Shown: in pieces, positions 35,081 through 43,562 of the stretch
How positions within the stretch are numbered: the stretch's first letter is position 1
Layout: every line of letters starts with the position of its first letter
Position numbers and translations under genes: made by a program
Source of the DNA: Clostridiales bacterium UBA6981
Lineage (GTDB): Bacteria > Bacillota > Clostridia > Oscillospirales > Oscillospiraceae
Direction of reading: 5' to 3'
DNA: 64,000 nucleotides
Assembly: GCA_002450075.1 (NCBI GenBank)
Contig: DJYJ01000015.1
Location: 1 to 64,000 of the forward strand
The notes under the pieces: generated by a model
What the model was told of the DNA's origin: nothing
Databases searched by the model: none
Seen by the model: only the letters and a program-made list of their open reading frames with translations

Positions 35081-36592
35081 TCATTTGATCGTGTAGCCGG
35101 TAATATCAAAGAGAGCTTCGTTCACGGCGTCGTCGATGGTGTAGACGGTATAAACCGTTTCCCCGATCTCCGCGACAGTCTCGACCACGGGGGCGCCTTT
35201 GAGGCAATAGACCAGTCGGCCGTCATCCCTGAAATAGAAGGCCGCCTGGGCTGTGCTGTCCACCTCCGGAAACAGCTCCACCGTATAGGAAACGCCCTCG
35301 ATCTCCTGTGTCTGAGTCGTATAGTCCTTCCGCAGCGCGTAGCCGCGGATATCCGAAAGCAGGTGATCCATCAGCATGATATTTTCAGCAATATAAGAGG
35401 AAGTCGTTGTCGTGGCAATGATGCCGGTCATATCATCCGGGTAGAGATTGTACGCCGTGCCGTCCCGGAAGAAGGTCACCACCGTATTTTCGAAGCCGGA
35501 CACCCGGGTCGTGCGGCGGGAGTAGTACACGCCGTCTTTCCCGTGGACGTCATAGCTCTGGTCGGCGTCCATATAGTCTGTGTGCATATCGTAGTTCAGA
35601 TGAATGCCCGCGTTCAGGTCGAGACCTGCCCACAGCGCATACAGCATGGACTCCGGCTTGCTCCGGTATTCTTCCATCGTCATGGGCGCATAGCCGGAGA
35701 GGTCGGCTCCTTCCTTGGCATAGAAGAAGATCATATAGCCGGTTCCGTAGATGTCAAGCTCAATGACGCCGCCGTGAAGCTTGCCGCCCGCAGAGCCGCC
35801 GTCAGCCAGGGTGATCGTAAGGGCTTCGCCCTCCAGCGTCCACACCGTGATGCCCATGGCCTCGTCGTCGGAGGTCATGCGGCCCGTGCCGCCGTCGGCC
35901 AATGTAAGCGCGGAGGAAACTCCCAGGTCGGCGGAATACACGAGCGCCCCTTCGTATTCCACGGCAAAGAGCTCATACTTGCCCTCGACGGGCAGCTCCG
36001 CCAGGACGGACGCGGCGGGCTCCGGTCCCCGCAGCATAGACGCAAACTCTCCCAGTGTGATCGGCTCGACGCCGGAAGTATCCGCACCCGGAGCGGCAAA
36101 GAGGGCGGAAAAGCCGTCATCGATCGTCAACGTCATCAGGCCGTCGGCGATCGTGCCGTTGATCACAGCGACGCCTGCCTGGAACTGCAGCGCGTCACCG
36201 TCCAGCTTCCACCAGTCGATCGGCCCCTGGTTGTTGTCGCCCCAGTACAGATAGCCGCTGCCGTCGGCTTCCAGAGTCACAGTCTCGCCCACCATATCCG
36301 GCATGGCGACATATTGATCCGGAAGGTCACTTCCCGCGCCGCCGAGCTCATACATCCGATCCATATAGGCGGCGCTGAATCTGGCGCATAGGAAGGTATA
36401 CTCTCCGGCGTTGGCTTCCTGCTCCGTCACGACGGGCTCTGGCGTCGGTTCCCGGGTCGTTTCCGCAGGCGTCGCGGCAGGTATCTCCCGCACAGGCTTC
36501 TCCGGCTCCGCTTTTGTACCGCCGCAGGCACAAAGCGTCAACAATAGCGTCAACACAAGCAAGATGTACACGGAACGTTTAACCTTATTCAT
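35081..36592 (-). CDS. Large hypothetical lipoprotein
   Basis: A 503-residue lipoprotein: MNKVKRSVYILLVLTLLLTL followed by CACGG (lipobox). A threonine/proline/glutamate linker follows, then several repeats of a beta-rich unit in which a phrase like GSGYLYWGD, ALTLADGGTGRMTSDDE or LTITLADGGSAGGKLHGG recurs. This repeat appears three to four times between residues 100 and 330. The C-terminal 200 residues differ and resemble LolA/DUF-type lipoprotein domains only loosely. The function is unknown; it is surface-anchored. It is divergent from the HTH gene at 36745, sharing a 152-base control region, so it may belong to the same regulon as the LRR/TIR cluster. Confidence 0.75.
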   Translation of the reverse strand: MNKVKRSVYILLVLTLLLTLCACGGTKAEPEKPVREIPAATPAETTREPTPEPVVTEQEANAGEYTFLCARFSAAYMDRMYELGGAGSDLPDQYVAMPDMVGETVTLEADGSGYLYWGDNNQGPIDWWKLDGDALQFQAGVAVINGTIADGLMTLTIDDGFSALFAAPGADTSGVEPITLGEFASMLRGPEPAASVLAELPVEGKYELFAVEYEGALVYSADLGVSSALTLADGGTGRMTSDDEAMGITVWTLEGEALTITLADGGSAGGKLHGGVIELDIYGTGYMIFFYAKEGADLSGYAPMTMEEYRSKPESMLYALWAGLDLNAGIHLNYDMHTDYMDADQSYDVHGKDGVYYSRRTTRVSGFENTVVTFFRDGTAYNLYPDDMTGIIATTTTSSYIAENIMLMDHLLSDIRGYALRKDYTTQTQEIEGVSYTVELFPEVDSTAQAAFYFRDDGRLVYCLKGAPVVETVAEIGETVYTVYTIDDAVNEALFDITGYTIK

Positions 36593-36631
36593 AATGTAAC
36601 CTCCTTCGCCTATCAATAATAACCCACTTGT

Positions 36632-36660
36632 ATAGTACAGTTGAAAGGATACCAAAGCAA
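36632..36660 (-). promoter_or_regulatory. Promoter of the leftward lipoprotein operon
   Basis: Minus-strand TTGCTT (36655-36660), 17 bases, TACTAT (36632-36637), 40 bases before the lipoprotein ATG, which also has GGAGG. Confidence 0.55.
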
Positions 36661-36665
36661 TAGGT

Positions 36666-36711
36666 GGACAACTTTTTTTCATTGCAAAAATGTTGTCCGC
36701 TATGCTATAGT
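36666..36711 (+). promoter_or_regulatory. Promoter with overlapping operator of the LRR/TIR cluster
   Basis: TTGCAA (36682-36687), 18 bases, TATAGT (36706-36711) with an extended -10 TGC. A perfect inverted repeat GGACAAC (36666-36672) and GTTGTCC (36692-36698), continued inward by T-rich and A-rich arms, straddles the -35. A protein bound there would block polymerase, which suits repression by one of the two HTH proteins encoded downstream. Confidence 0.7.
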
Positions 36712-36744
36712 GTCCTTGAGCCGGAAGAGAAGGAGTGAACCGCC

Positions 36745-38559
36745 ATGCTTTCAGAGAGGATAAGCGCCATATTCACACTTCTGCACTGCAACAACACGGA
36801 GATTGCCCGTTACGCCGGCTGCTCGTCGGGCAATATCTCCAAACTGAAAACCGGAAGGCGCTCACCGAAGTCCAGCAGCCCTTCCATTGCCTCGCTGGCG
36901 AGCGGTATCTACGGCTATGCCGACTACGAAAACATGCTGCCTGCACTGCAGGAGCTCTGTGGCAGCACGGATACTGCGCGGGAGACCCTGCTTCCTGCTT
37001 TGGTCGCATGGCTCTATGAGACAGACGAGATCGTCCTGCCAGCTCTCACAGACGTGCCGAAAAGCAAGCGGGCGCGAAAACAGCGGCGGAAGGCCTTTGG
37101 AGAGCGACTGGATCGCGCTGCCGCCCTGTTGGATCTTTCCAACGCAAAACTTGCCTCGCAGCTTAGTATCGACGTCTCTCTTGTCAGCCGTTTCCGCAGC
37201 GGTATTTATTCGCCTCACGGGAATGACCGGCTGGCGGAGAAGCTGTCCGATCTGCTGTTCTCCCGTGCGCAGCAGGTAGGAAAAACAGAGGAGTTTGGCG
37301 CACTTTGCGGCGTTGGCGCAGCGCAGCTAAATTCCGATTCCGTGGCAGCGTGGCTCTATGAGATGCCCTCCGAAGAGGACAACGCGGTTATGGCTGGGCT
37401 GCTGCTGCGGTCTCTGGACGAGTTCAAGCCGGGCGGAGGCCTGCCTTCTGCCAGCCCGGATGCGGCGGAGAACCCGGTTGAAGCCTGCTATTTTGGAACG
37501 GAAGGGCTGCGGAGCGCTGTGATCCGCTTTTTGTCCGACGCTGCGCGGGAGGGCGGCGAGCTGCTCCTTTACTCCGACGAGCCCATGGACTGGATGACGG
37601 GAGATCGGGCTTATTTTGCCCGGTGGACTTCCCTGATGAGCCAGTGTGTGAGCCGCGGCGTGACGATCAAGATCATCCACAACGTAGACCGCATTGGGGA
37701 AGAGATGGTCAACGCGATCCGCGGCTGGCTGCCCCTGTATGTTTCCAGCAGGATCGAGCCCTTTGTCTTCCGCAAACAGCAAAACGCACGGTTTTATCAC
37801 ACGGTATTCCTCCGATCCGGCAGCGCCTGTATCCACGGCTTCTTCCCCACGGAAGGCAGGGAGAGCCGATGGTATGAATATATCACGGACGCAAAGCGCC
37901 TCGGCCTGATCGAACGGGAGTATACCGCCATGCTGTCCGCCGCATCGCCGTTTCTCAAGGTCTACCGGGAAGCGTCACGGGAGGAATACCTGTCGTTCCG
38001 CTCTGCCGGGCAAGGGGCGAGAGCGTTTCTGCTGTCCGACCTTCCTGTGTTTACTATGCCGGAGAAGCTGTTGGAGCGGATCCTAAGCCGCGCGGAGCTT
38101 GAGCCGGCGCGCAGGAGCTTCGTGCTTTCTCTCTACCGCCGGGAGCGAGAGCTGTTTCAGGCTTTGCTTCAGCAGGATGCGGTAAACATGATCCTCTGCT
38201 TGCCGGAGGACACCTTGGGACAGCCGCGGTTCGTCAATTTCGGATTTGATCTGCTGGATCTCGTGATGGAATTTACGCAGGAGGAATATGCCGAGCACCT
38301 GGCGGCCATCACCGAGCTTGTCAGAAACGAGAAGAATTTTCATTTGACGCTGCTGGCTGAGTCACCGTTCCGGGAGATTCAGATCGCTATGCCGGGGGAT
38401 GCTGTGGCCGTTCTGCGCAGCAAAAGGCCCTATGGCGCGTTTGTCTTTTCCAATCCCTCTCTGAGCCAGTCTGTATCGGGGTACCTTTCCCTGCTGACAG
38501 AAAACCATGCCGCAGACAGAAGCTCGACAATTGCGGCATTGGAAAAGCTGATCCGGTGA
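36745..38559 (+). CDS. Large regulator with two XRE-like helix-turn-helix domains
   Basis: A 604-residue protein, first of the defence-like cluster. HTH-1 is about residues 16-38 (NTEIARYAGCSSGNISKLKT). HTH-2 is about 131-156 (LSNAKLASQLSIDVSLVSRF). The rest (about 235-604) is a sensor region beginning YFGTEGLRSAVIRFL with LLLYSDEPMDWM and GVTIKIIHNVDRIGEEM, an arrangement that recalls phospholipase-D-like or sugar-phosphate sensor folds, but I cannot assign it. GAGAAGGAG precedes the ATG. It probably binds the inverted repeat at 36666-36698 and so controls itself and the genes behind it. It lies 108 bases before the next gene. Confidence 0.75.
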   Translation: MLSERISAIFTLLHCNNTEIARYAGCSSGNISKLKTGRRSPKSSSPSIASLASGIYGYADYENMLPALQELCGSTDTARETLLPALVAWLYETDEIVLPALTDVPKSKRARKQRRKAFGERLDRAAALLDLSNAKLASQLSIDVSLVSRFRSGIYSPHGNDRLAEKLSDLLFSRAQQVGKTEEFGALCGVGAAQLNSDSVAAWLYEMPSEEDNAVMAGLLLRSLDEFKPGGGLPSASPDAAENPVEACYFGTEGLRSAVIRFLSDAAREGGELLLYSDEPMDWMTGDRAYFARWTSLMSQCVSRGVTIKIIHNVDRIGEEMVNAIRGWLPLYVSSRIEPFVFRKQQNARFYHTVFLRSGSACIHGFFPTEGRESRWYEYITDAKRLGLIEREYTAMLSAASPFLKVYREASREEYLSFRSAGQGARAFLLSDLPVFTMPEKLLERILSRAELEPARRSFVLSLYRRERELFQALLQQDAVNMILCLPEDTLGQPRFVNFGFDLLDLVMEFTQEEYAEHLAAITELVRNEKNFHLTLLAESPFREIQIAMPGDAVAVLRSKRPYGAFVFSNPSLSQSVSGYLSLLTENHAADRSSTIAALEKLIR

Positions 38560-38667
38560 ACACTTTGTATCTGTGAACTGTTTTTCTCCTTGCAAAAACA
38601 AGGAGCCTGCTGTACGAAAAGCGCGTCCTTTTACACTGACGCATCCTTCTTGCTCGGAGGCGAGGAC

Positions 38668-39117
38668 ATGGCAAGCATAGTTAATACAAACACCCTGATG
38701 AAACGCCTGTTCAAGGCAGCAGATCTTGACACCTACCTGGAAGGAAACGAAAGCGATCTTCACTCCCCGGACTTTTATTCGCTTCTGAAGCAGGCCTGCG
38801 AAAAGCGGAATATGCTCCCGGCGCAGGTGATCGAACGCTCCCAGATCGAGCGGACCTATGGCCACCAGCTGTTTAACGGAACGCGCCGGCCCTCACGCGA
38901 TAAGGTGCTCCAGCTTGCGCTCGGCCTCGGCTTGAGCGTGGACGAGACCCAGCGTCTGCTGCGTGCGGCGGGAAAAAGCCCGCTCTATCCCCGGCTGAAG
39001 CGGGACGCCGTGATCCTGTACGGGATCGGGAAAAAGCTCCCCATCCTTACCGTTCAGGAGAACCTGACGAAATACGGGCTGACCCTGCTGGGAGGGCTGA
39101 AAAATGGAATCGACTGA
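38668..39117 (+). CDS. XRE-like helix-turn-helix protein
   Basis: A 149-residue protein. After a 50-residue helical lead, an HTH spans about 53-100 (MLPAQVIERSQIERTYGHQL, then GTRRPSRDKVLQLALGLGLS). The tail LKRDAVILYGIGKKLPILTVQ is typical of small XRE partners of kinase systems in Firmicutes. GGAGG is 7 bases from ATG 38668; longer frames lack a site. Its 3' end overlaps the kinase gene by 14 bases, so the two are translationally coupled. This suggests the HTH protein is a partner or target of the kinase (inference). Confidence 0.78.
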   Translation: MASIVNTNTLMKRLFKAADLDTYLEGNESDLHSPDFYSLLKQACEKRNMLPAQVIERSQIERTYGHQLFNGTRRPSRDKVLQLALGLGLSVDETQRLLRAAGKSPLYPRLKRDAVILYGIGKKLPILTVQENLTKYGLTLLGGLKNGID

Positions 39118-40822
39118 AACCTGCGCCATGATCCCGAATCTCCCGGACGAGTCAGAATACCCCGGGGAACTGACGCGGCGCTATGAGCTTTTGGAGTGCT
39201 TCTCCGACAAAGAGGACATGCGGACCCTTCTGGCCGCCGACCGCGAGAGCGGCGAGCTCTGTGTGGTCAAGTGTTATCTCCGGGAAAGCCCTCTGTTTGA
39301 CCGCAGCGAGCCGGAAGCCCTGCGGACGATCGACGCTGCGCCGATGCCGCGTTTTCTGGAGGAATACCGCAATGAGCAGATGCGCTGCGTACTGCGGGAA
39401 TATGTGCCCGGTGAGACGCTGTCGCAGCTGGCCAAAGAACAGACTTTCACAGAGGAAGAGATCATCCGCATCGGCCTGCAGCTATGCGATCAGCTCCACG
39501 CGCTGCACGGCATGACGCCGCCGGTGATCCATCGGGACATCAAGCCCCAGAATGTTGTCCTGCGCCCGGACGGGGCGGCCGTGCTGATCGACTTCGGCAT
39601 CTCGCGGGTCCGCACGGAAAAGGATGCCGACACCGTCGCATTCGGTACCCAGGGCTTCTCCCCGCCGGAGCAGTATGGGTTTTCCCAGACGGACGCCCGT
39701 TCGGATATCTACTCTCTCGGCATCCTGCTGTACTGGCTGCTGCACCGTGCGACGAAGGTCACGCAAAACAGCCGCTCCGCCTTGGAAAAGGTCATCGCCC
39801 GCTGTGTGTTCTTTGATCCCGACAAACGTTTTGACAACGTAGAGCAAGTCAGGCGCGCACTGCTTGCCGCGAAGCCGGAGGCACGGAAGAAGCGCAAACG
39901 CCTGATTACTGTTGCCGTATGCCTTTTGCTGGCGCTGCTCTCCTGCGGGGTCTTCTTTTCTGCCCGGGCCAATCAGCGGGCAGTCTTGTTTTCCCAGCCG
40001 CTGATCGAGCAGGCGGTGAGGGCAAATCTGGGGCTTTCGGACACGGCACCGATCACAAAGGATATGCTTGAGCAGGTCACAGCTCTTTACATCGTGGCGG
40101 ATGCTGCCTACCCGGATGCAGACAGCTTCTACCCCGCCATCAATCGGTGGTATGCGGAGGGGAAGCCGACACGCGGGGCGATCACAGATCTAAATGACCT
40201 CGCGGCAATGCCCAATTTGGAGCGGGTTTGTATCGTCGCGCAGGAGCTGACAGATATCTCAGCCCTGGCAGAGCTTCCCAAGCTCGACAAAGTGGAGCTC
40301 AAGCACAACTATCTCACGGATATTTCTGTTCTGGCCGGGATGGATCACCTGACCTACGTGGGGATCAACGACAATCCGGTGCGGGATATTTCCCCGCTGG
40401 CCGCCTGCCCGAATCTGGCTTTTATGGATCTGTGCGACGTGCGCAGCTACGAGCCATCCGTGATCGCGCAGCTGGGCAACTTCAACTCTCTGGACATCTC
40501 GAACCCCACCGGAAGCTATCGGTATCTGGACGGAAAAAGCATCCTCGATCTGCGCCTCGCTTGGAGCGGTCTGGACGATCTGCATTGCCTGGATCATGTG
40601 ACACGGCTGGAACGGCTGGAGATCGACCATACCGCCGTCTCGGATCTCTCCCCGTTGGCTCTGCACAAAGGGCTGAAGGTGCTGAAGCTGGCAGGGCTCC
40701 CGGTCACCGATCTCAGCGTTTTGCTGGAGCTGCCCCAGCTTGAGGAGGTTTATATCAGCGAGGAACTGCGCCCCGCCGCCGAGGCTCTCGGCCCGGTTCC
40801 TTTTAGCTTCGTGTATGAATAA
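39104..40822 (+). CDS. Receptor-like Ser/Thr kinase: cytosolic kinase, TM helix, extracytoplasmic LRR
   Basis: A 572-residue protein. Kinase domain (about 25-255): VVK Lys56, HRDIKPQN with catalytic Asp145, DFG Asp163 and an APE-like GFSPPEQYG, all present; the usual glycine-rich loop is not recognisable (LLECFSDKEDMRTLLAA). A basic stop (KPEARKKRKR) leads into TM about 267-286, so the C terminus is outside. Residues 345-572 are SDS22/internalin-type leucine-rich repeats (NLERVCIVAQELTDISALAE, LDKVELKHNYLTDISVLAG). Kinase-TM-LRR is the mirror order of plant LRR receptor kinases with the same topology. It overlaps the HTH gene and ends at a terminator that splits the cluster. Confidence 0.88.
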   Translation: MESTETCAMIPNLPDESEYPGELTRRYELLECFSDKEDMRTLLAADRESGELCVVKCYLRESPLFDRSEPEALRTIDAAPMPRFLEEYRNEQMRCVLREYVPGETLSQLAKEQTFTEEEIIRIGLQLCDQLHALHGMTPPVIHRDIKPQNVVLRPDGAAVLIDFGISRVRTEKDADTVAFGTQGFSPPEQYGFSQTDARSDIYSLGILLYWLLHRATKVTQNSRSALEKVIARCVFFDPDKRFDNVEQVRRALLAAKPEARKKRKRLITVAVCLLLALLSCGVFFSARANQRAVLFSQPLIEQAVRANLGLSDTAPITKDMLEQVTALYIVADAAYPDADSFYPAINRWYAEGKPTRGAITDLNDLAAMPNLERVCIVAQELTDISALAELPKLDKVELKHNYLTDISVLAGMDHLTYVGINDNPVRDISPLAACPNLAFMDLCDVRSYEPSVIAQLGNFNSLDISNPTGSYRYLDGKSILDLRLAWSGLDDLHCLDHVTRLERLEIDHTAVSDLSPLALHKGLKVLKLAGLPVTDLSVLLELPQLEEVYISEELRPAAEALGPVPFSFVYE

Positions 40823-40846
40823 GTGAATACCGCGAAAAAGTTCCGA

Positions 40847-40896
40847 GAAAAGCGCCAATGTGTGCAGCCTGCACACCAATTGGCGCTTTTCTTTTG
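40847..40896 (+). terminator. Internal terminator after the kinase gene
   Basis: GAAAAGCGCCAAT (40847-40859) pairs with ATTGGCGCTTTTC (40879-40891), with an inner GTGTGCA stem; CTTTTCTTTT follows. It stands 25 bases after the kinase stop. Confidence 0.85.
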
Positions 40897-40903
40897 CTAT
40901 ACT
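40895..40903 (+). promoter_or_regulatory. Extended -10 promoter for the HD-RyR/TIR/SLOG operon
   Basis: TGC TATACT (40895-40903) directly after the terminator and 58 bases before the next ATG. No good -35 exists, since the space is taken by the terminator stem. The extended -10 may suffice. Confidence 0.5.
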
Positions 40904-40960
40904 TTTTACTGGTTTATTGTAAGCAGATTTGCTTCCGAAAGAAACAGGAGGGACGGTACC

Positions 40961-42979
40961 ATGGCCTATACCGCAATCGAAAATATGAGAAAACGGAATG
41001 AAGCGCGCTTTGGCTCGGATGTGGGGCCGCAGCAACCGCCTCTCTATCAGAACCGTTTCTGTCAGCAGGATCTGAAGTCCGCGGCGCTGCGCTTTCTCCA
41101 TGAACGCTGTGAGCAACTGCTGTTTGACCCTGCGAGAGAGACGGAGGAGCGGCAGACCGGCGTTTTCCTCGGCAAGAGCCTTTCTGCAAACCAGATCCCC
41201 TTTAACATGGAAATGGACGTCAACCGGCTTTGTCTCGAAAAAGCGCTGGAGGCCTTTATCGACTCCGGCGTGGCCGAGGACGCCTATACGGTCTATTACT
41301 GCTATCTGGACATGTTCCTGGGGCGCTACGGAAACTCCAAGCGCATGGTGGAGCTGCTGAGCGAATACGAGGCAAACGGCAGCTCGCTGCTGATGAAGCA
41401 CCGGGATCACTATTCCCATTCGGTCTATGTGTTTGCCCTCGGCCTGGCCATCTACGAAACCAATGAAGCGTACCGGAACAGCTTTTGGCGCTTCTATCGG
41501 TTGGAGGAGCGGAAAGAGAACGAAAGAGCCAATCTGTTTTTGGAGTATTGGGGACTGACGGCGCTCTTTCACGACATCGGCTATCCCTTTGAGCTGCCTT
41601 TCGAGCAGGTGCTCAGCTACTTTGAAGTGGATCATCAGGAGCGCGGCAAGGGCAGTTTATACCTGGCCTATCATGATGTGGAGGCGCTGACCGCCCTGGA
41701 CGAGGCGGCGAAGGTTCATTTCGAAACGCTTTACGGAAAACGCTTCGAGACGACCAGCGCGCTGCTGGCGCATGATCTTGCGCAAAAGCTCGGCGCAGCC
41801 TATGACTTCTCCGAGGACTACCTGCTGGCCGTGCTGGACCGGAAGCCGACGCAGCCCAACCGCTTCGGCTACTTCATGGATCACGCCTTTTTCAGCGCCT
41901 CCCGCCTGTACCGGGAGCTGGCGGAGGAGCTCGGCGCGGAGAATCTCTCTCCCATGCATGTGGACGCGCTGTCGGCCATTATGCTGCATAACAGCCTCTA
42001 TAAGTTCTCCATCGCTTTTTATAAGGACAATGAAAAACGGAAAGCGCCGCTGAAGGCGGAGCTTCACCCCCTGGCCTGGCTGCTGATGCTCTGTGACGAG
42101 CTGCAGTGCTGGGACCGCACCGCCTACGGGCGCAATTCCCGCACGGAGCTGCACCCCATGGCCGTCGATTTTGATTTCTCCGACAGCGCGATCCGCGCCG
42201 TCTATTACTACGACCGGGAAGAACAGGAAAAAATCGACGCCTTCAAGCTGAAATACGCCGCCTGGGAAGCGGGCGGCGAGCAGGGCAAGCCTCCGCGTCT
42301 GAAAGCCTACAGCGACATGGCGGAGAAGGAGCAGCGCTTTACGGCGGATATTGAAAAGATCGTGGACACCGAGACCTGTCCTCTGCATATCCGTCCGGAC
42401 GTCCGGCAGGTGGATCGCCGGAGCAAGCACACCTATCTGTCCGGCAGCAACTTCCTGCACTTATACGATTTTGCCGTGGCGCTCCACGGACGGAACATGC
42501 CGCAGGAGACCACTGCGGAGGAATTGGAAGAAAAATTCACCTCGCAGTCGCTGGAATACCAGCTCTCCGGCATCAACCGTGCAAAAAGCTTCAGCCGCTA
42601 TCTCAATGCCCTGGGCTGCTTCTATACGGACAGACCGGTGGATTATGAGATGGTGACGGCCTTTACGCCCGAGCAGGCGCTGCAGATCGCGCCCCTGGAG
42701 CATGAGCGCTGGGTGCGGGAGCATCAAGGCATGGGCTGGCGTTGTGGCACAGCCTATGAGACCCTGCCGCTCCCGGAGGATAACCGGAATGCGCGGAGAG
42801 CGCTGCGGGAGCAGCTGCGCTGCCACAAGCTGGCCATGGACGGAGATGTGACGGACGAAGAGGTCCGCGCGCATTTCTTCTCCCTGCCGGAGGAAGATCA
42901 GGACAAGGACTGGAAGCCCTTCAACAGCATGCTCAAGCTGCTGAAAAAGTTTGACGGGCTGCGCATCTATAAGCTGTAA
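40961..42979 (+). CDS. HD-domain protein with C-terminal RyR domain
   Basis: A 672-residue soluble protein. The central region has an HD-type metal phosphohydrolase pattern: KHRDHYSHSVYVFALG (His150/153), LTALFHDIGYPF (His204-Asp205) and YHDVEALTAL. Near residue 590 EHERWVREHQGMGWRCGTAY is the signature of the RyR (ryanodine-receptor repeat) domain. HD domains often hydrolyse nucleotides or cyclic nucleotides. Bacterial RyR domains are found in nucleotide-centred conflict systems and are proposed to bind nucleotide-like ligands. The start is ATG 40961 after CAGGAGGGA; an upstream frame to 40823 lacks one and crosses the terminator. It opens the second transcript of the cluster. Confidence 0.8.
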   Translation: MAYTAIENMRKRNEARFGSDVGPQQPPLYQNRFCQQDLKSAALRFLHERCEQLLFDPARETEERQTGVFLGKSLSANQIPFNMEMDVNRLCLEKALEAFIDSGVAEDAYTVYYCYLDMFLGRYGNSKRMVELLSEYEANGSSLLMKHRDHYSHSVYVFALGLAIYETNEAYRNSFWRFYRLEERKENERANLFLEYWGLTALFHDIGYPFELPFEQVLSYFEVDHQERGKGSLYLAYHDVEALTALDEAAKVHFETLYGKRFETTSALLAHDLAQKLGAAYDFSEDYLLAVLDRKPTQPNRFGYFMDHAFFSASRLYRELAEELGAENLSPMHVDALSAIMLHNSLYKFSIAFYKDNEKRKAPLKAELHPLAWLLMLCDELQCWDRTAYGRNSRTELHPMAVDFDFSDSAIRAVYYYDREEQEKIDAFKLKYAAWEAGGEQGKPPRLKAYSDMAEKEQRFTADIEKIVDTETCPLHIRPDVRQVDRRSKHTYLSGSNFLHLYDFAVALHGRNMPQETTAEELEEKFTSQSLEYQLSGINRAKSFSRYLNALGCFYTDRPVDYEMVTAFTPEQALQIAPLEHERWVREHQGMGWRCGTAYETLPLPEDNRNARRALREQLRCHKLAMDGDVTDEEVRAHFFSLPEEDQDKDWKPFNSMLKLLKKFDGLRIYKL

Positions 42980-42998
42980 GCAAAGGCGGGAAAACACA

Positions 42999-43556
42999 AT
43001 GGCAAACCTTGCATCTGTCAGCGTTCTCTTTGAAAACGAAGAGCAAGCAAAGCGTGCTCTAACCGTCACGGAGGGCATGATCAAGCTGCTCTATGCCCCG
43101 CCGACGCTGCCCTGGGCGGCAGAAGCGCAGCAAATCCCCTCGCTGAGCAAGCGCTATTTCCGCTTCTGTGAGGAAGCCGCAAAGCTTGACGTGCTCGCCG
43201 AGCGCCCGCACTGTGCGCTCAAATGGCTGCGGCGGGAGGGCGCGCAGCTCGCTCTTACGCGCTGCGCCGATATCCAGTCGCCTGTGAATGAACGCTCGCC
43301 GGCTGACTTTTTCAGTCAGCTGTGCCTTGTTCTGTCCAAGTGCTTTCCGGACGGTGCTTTTACGGCTTTCTGCCGCCATGAGGAGACGGTAAGCGCCACG
43401 GTGCAGCTGATCCGCATCATGCATCGGGATAACAAACTGATTTTCACCGAGATGTACCGGCTGGACGGAGATGAGCGGGACGAAGATGACTGGTCCTGCG
43501 CCGCCACGTTTTTGTTGCGGGACAGCGACGGCGTTTTCGTCTGGTCGAAGAGGTAA
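42999..43556 (+). CDS. Hypothetical protein in the TIR/SLOG operon
   Basis: A 185-residue soluble protein with no recognised motif (starts MANLASVSVLFENEEQAKRA; later FFSQLCLVLSKCFPDGAFTA, ending GVFVWSKR). It looks like a mixed alpha/beta fold. It lies 19 bases after the HD-RyR gene and 6 bases before the first TIR-like gene, so it is firmly inside the operon. No TM helix or signal is present. It may be an accessory or sensor subunit, but the sequence does not say. Confidence 0.7.
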   Translation: MANLASVSVLFENEEQAKRALTVTEGMIKLLYAPPTLPWAAEAQQIPSLSKRYFRFCEEAAKLDVLAERPHCALKWLRREGAQLALTRCADIQSPVNERSPADFFSQLCLVLSKCFPDGAFTAFCRHEETVSATVQLIRIMHRDNKLIFTEMYRLDGDERDEDDWSCAATFLLRDSDGVFVWSKR

Positions 43557-43562
43557 ATAAGT

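Noticed and set aside
40823..40960. 46 extra residues for the HD-RyR protein from GTG 40823
   Set aside because: The segment spans a terminator and promoter and lacks a ribosome binding site.
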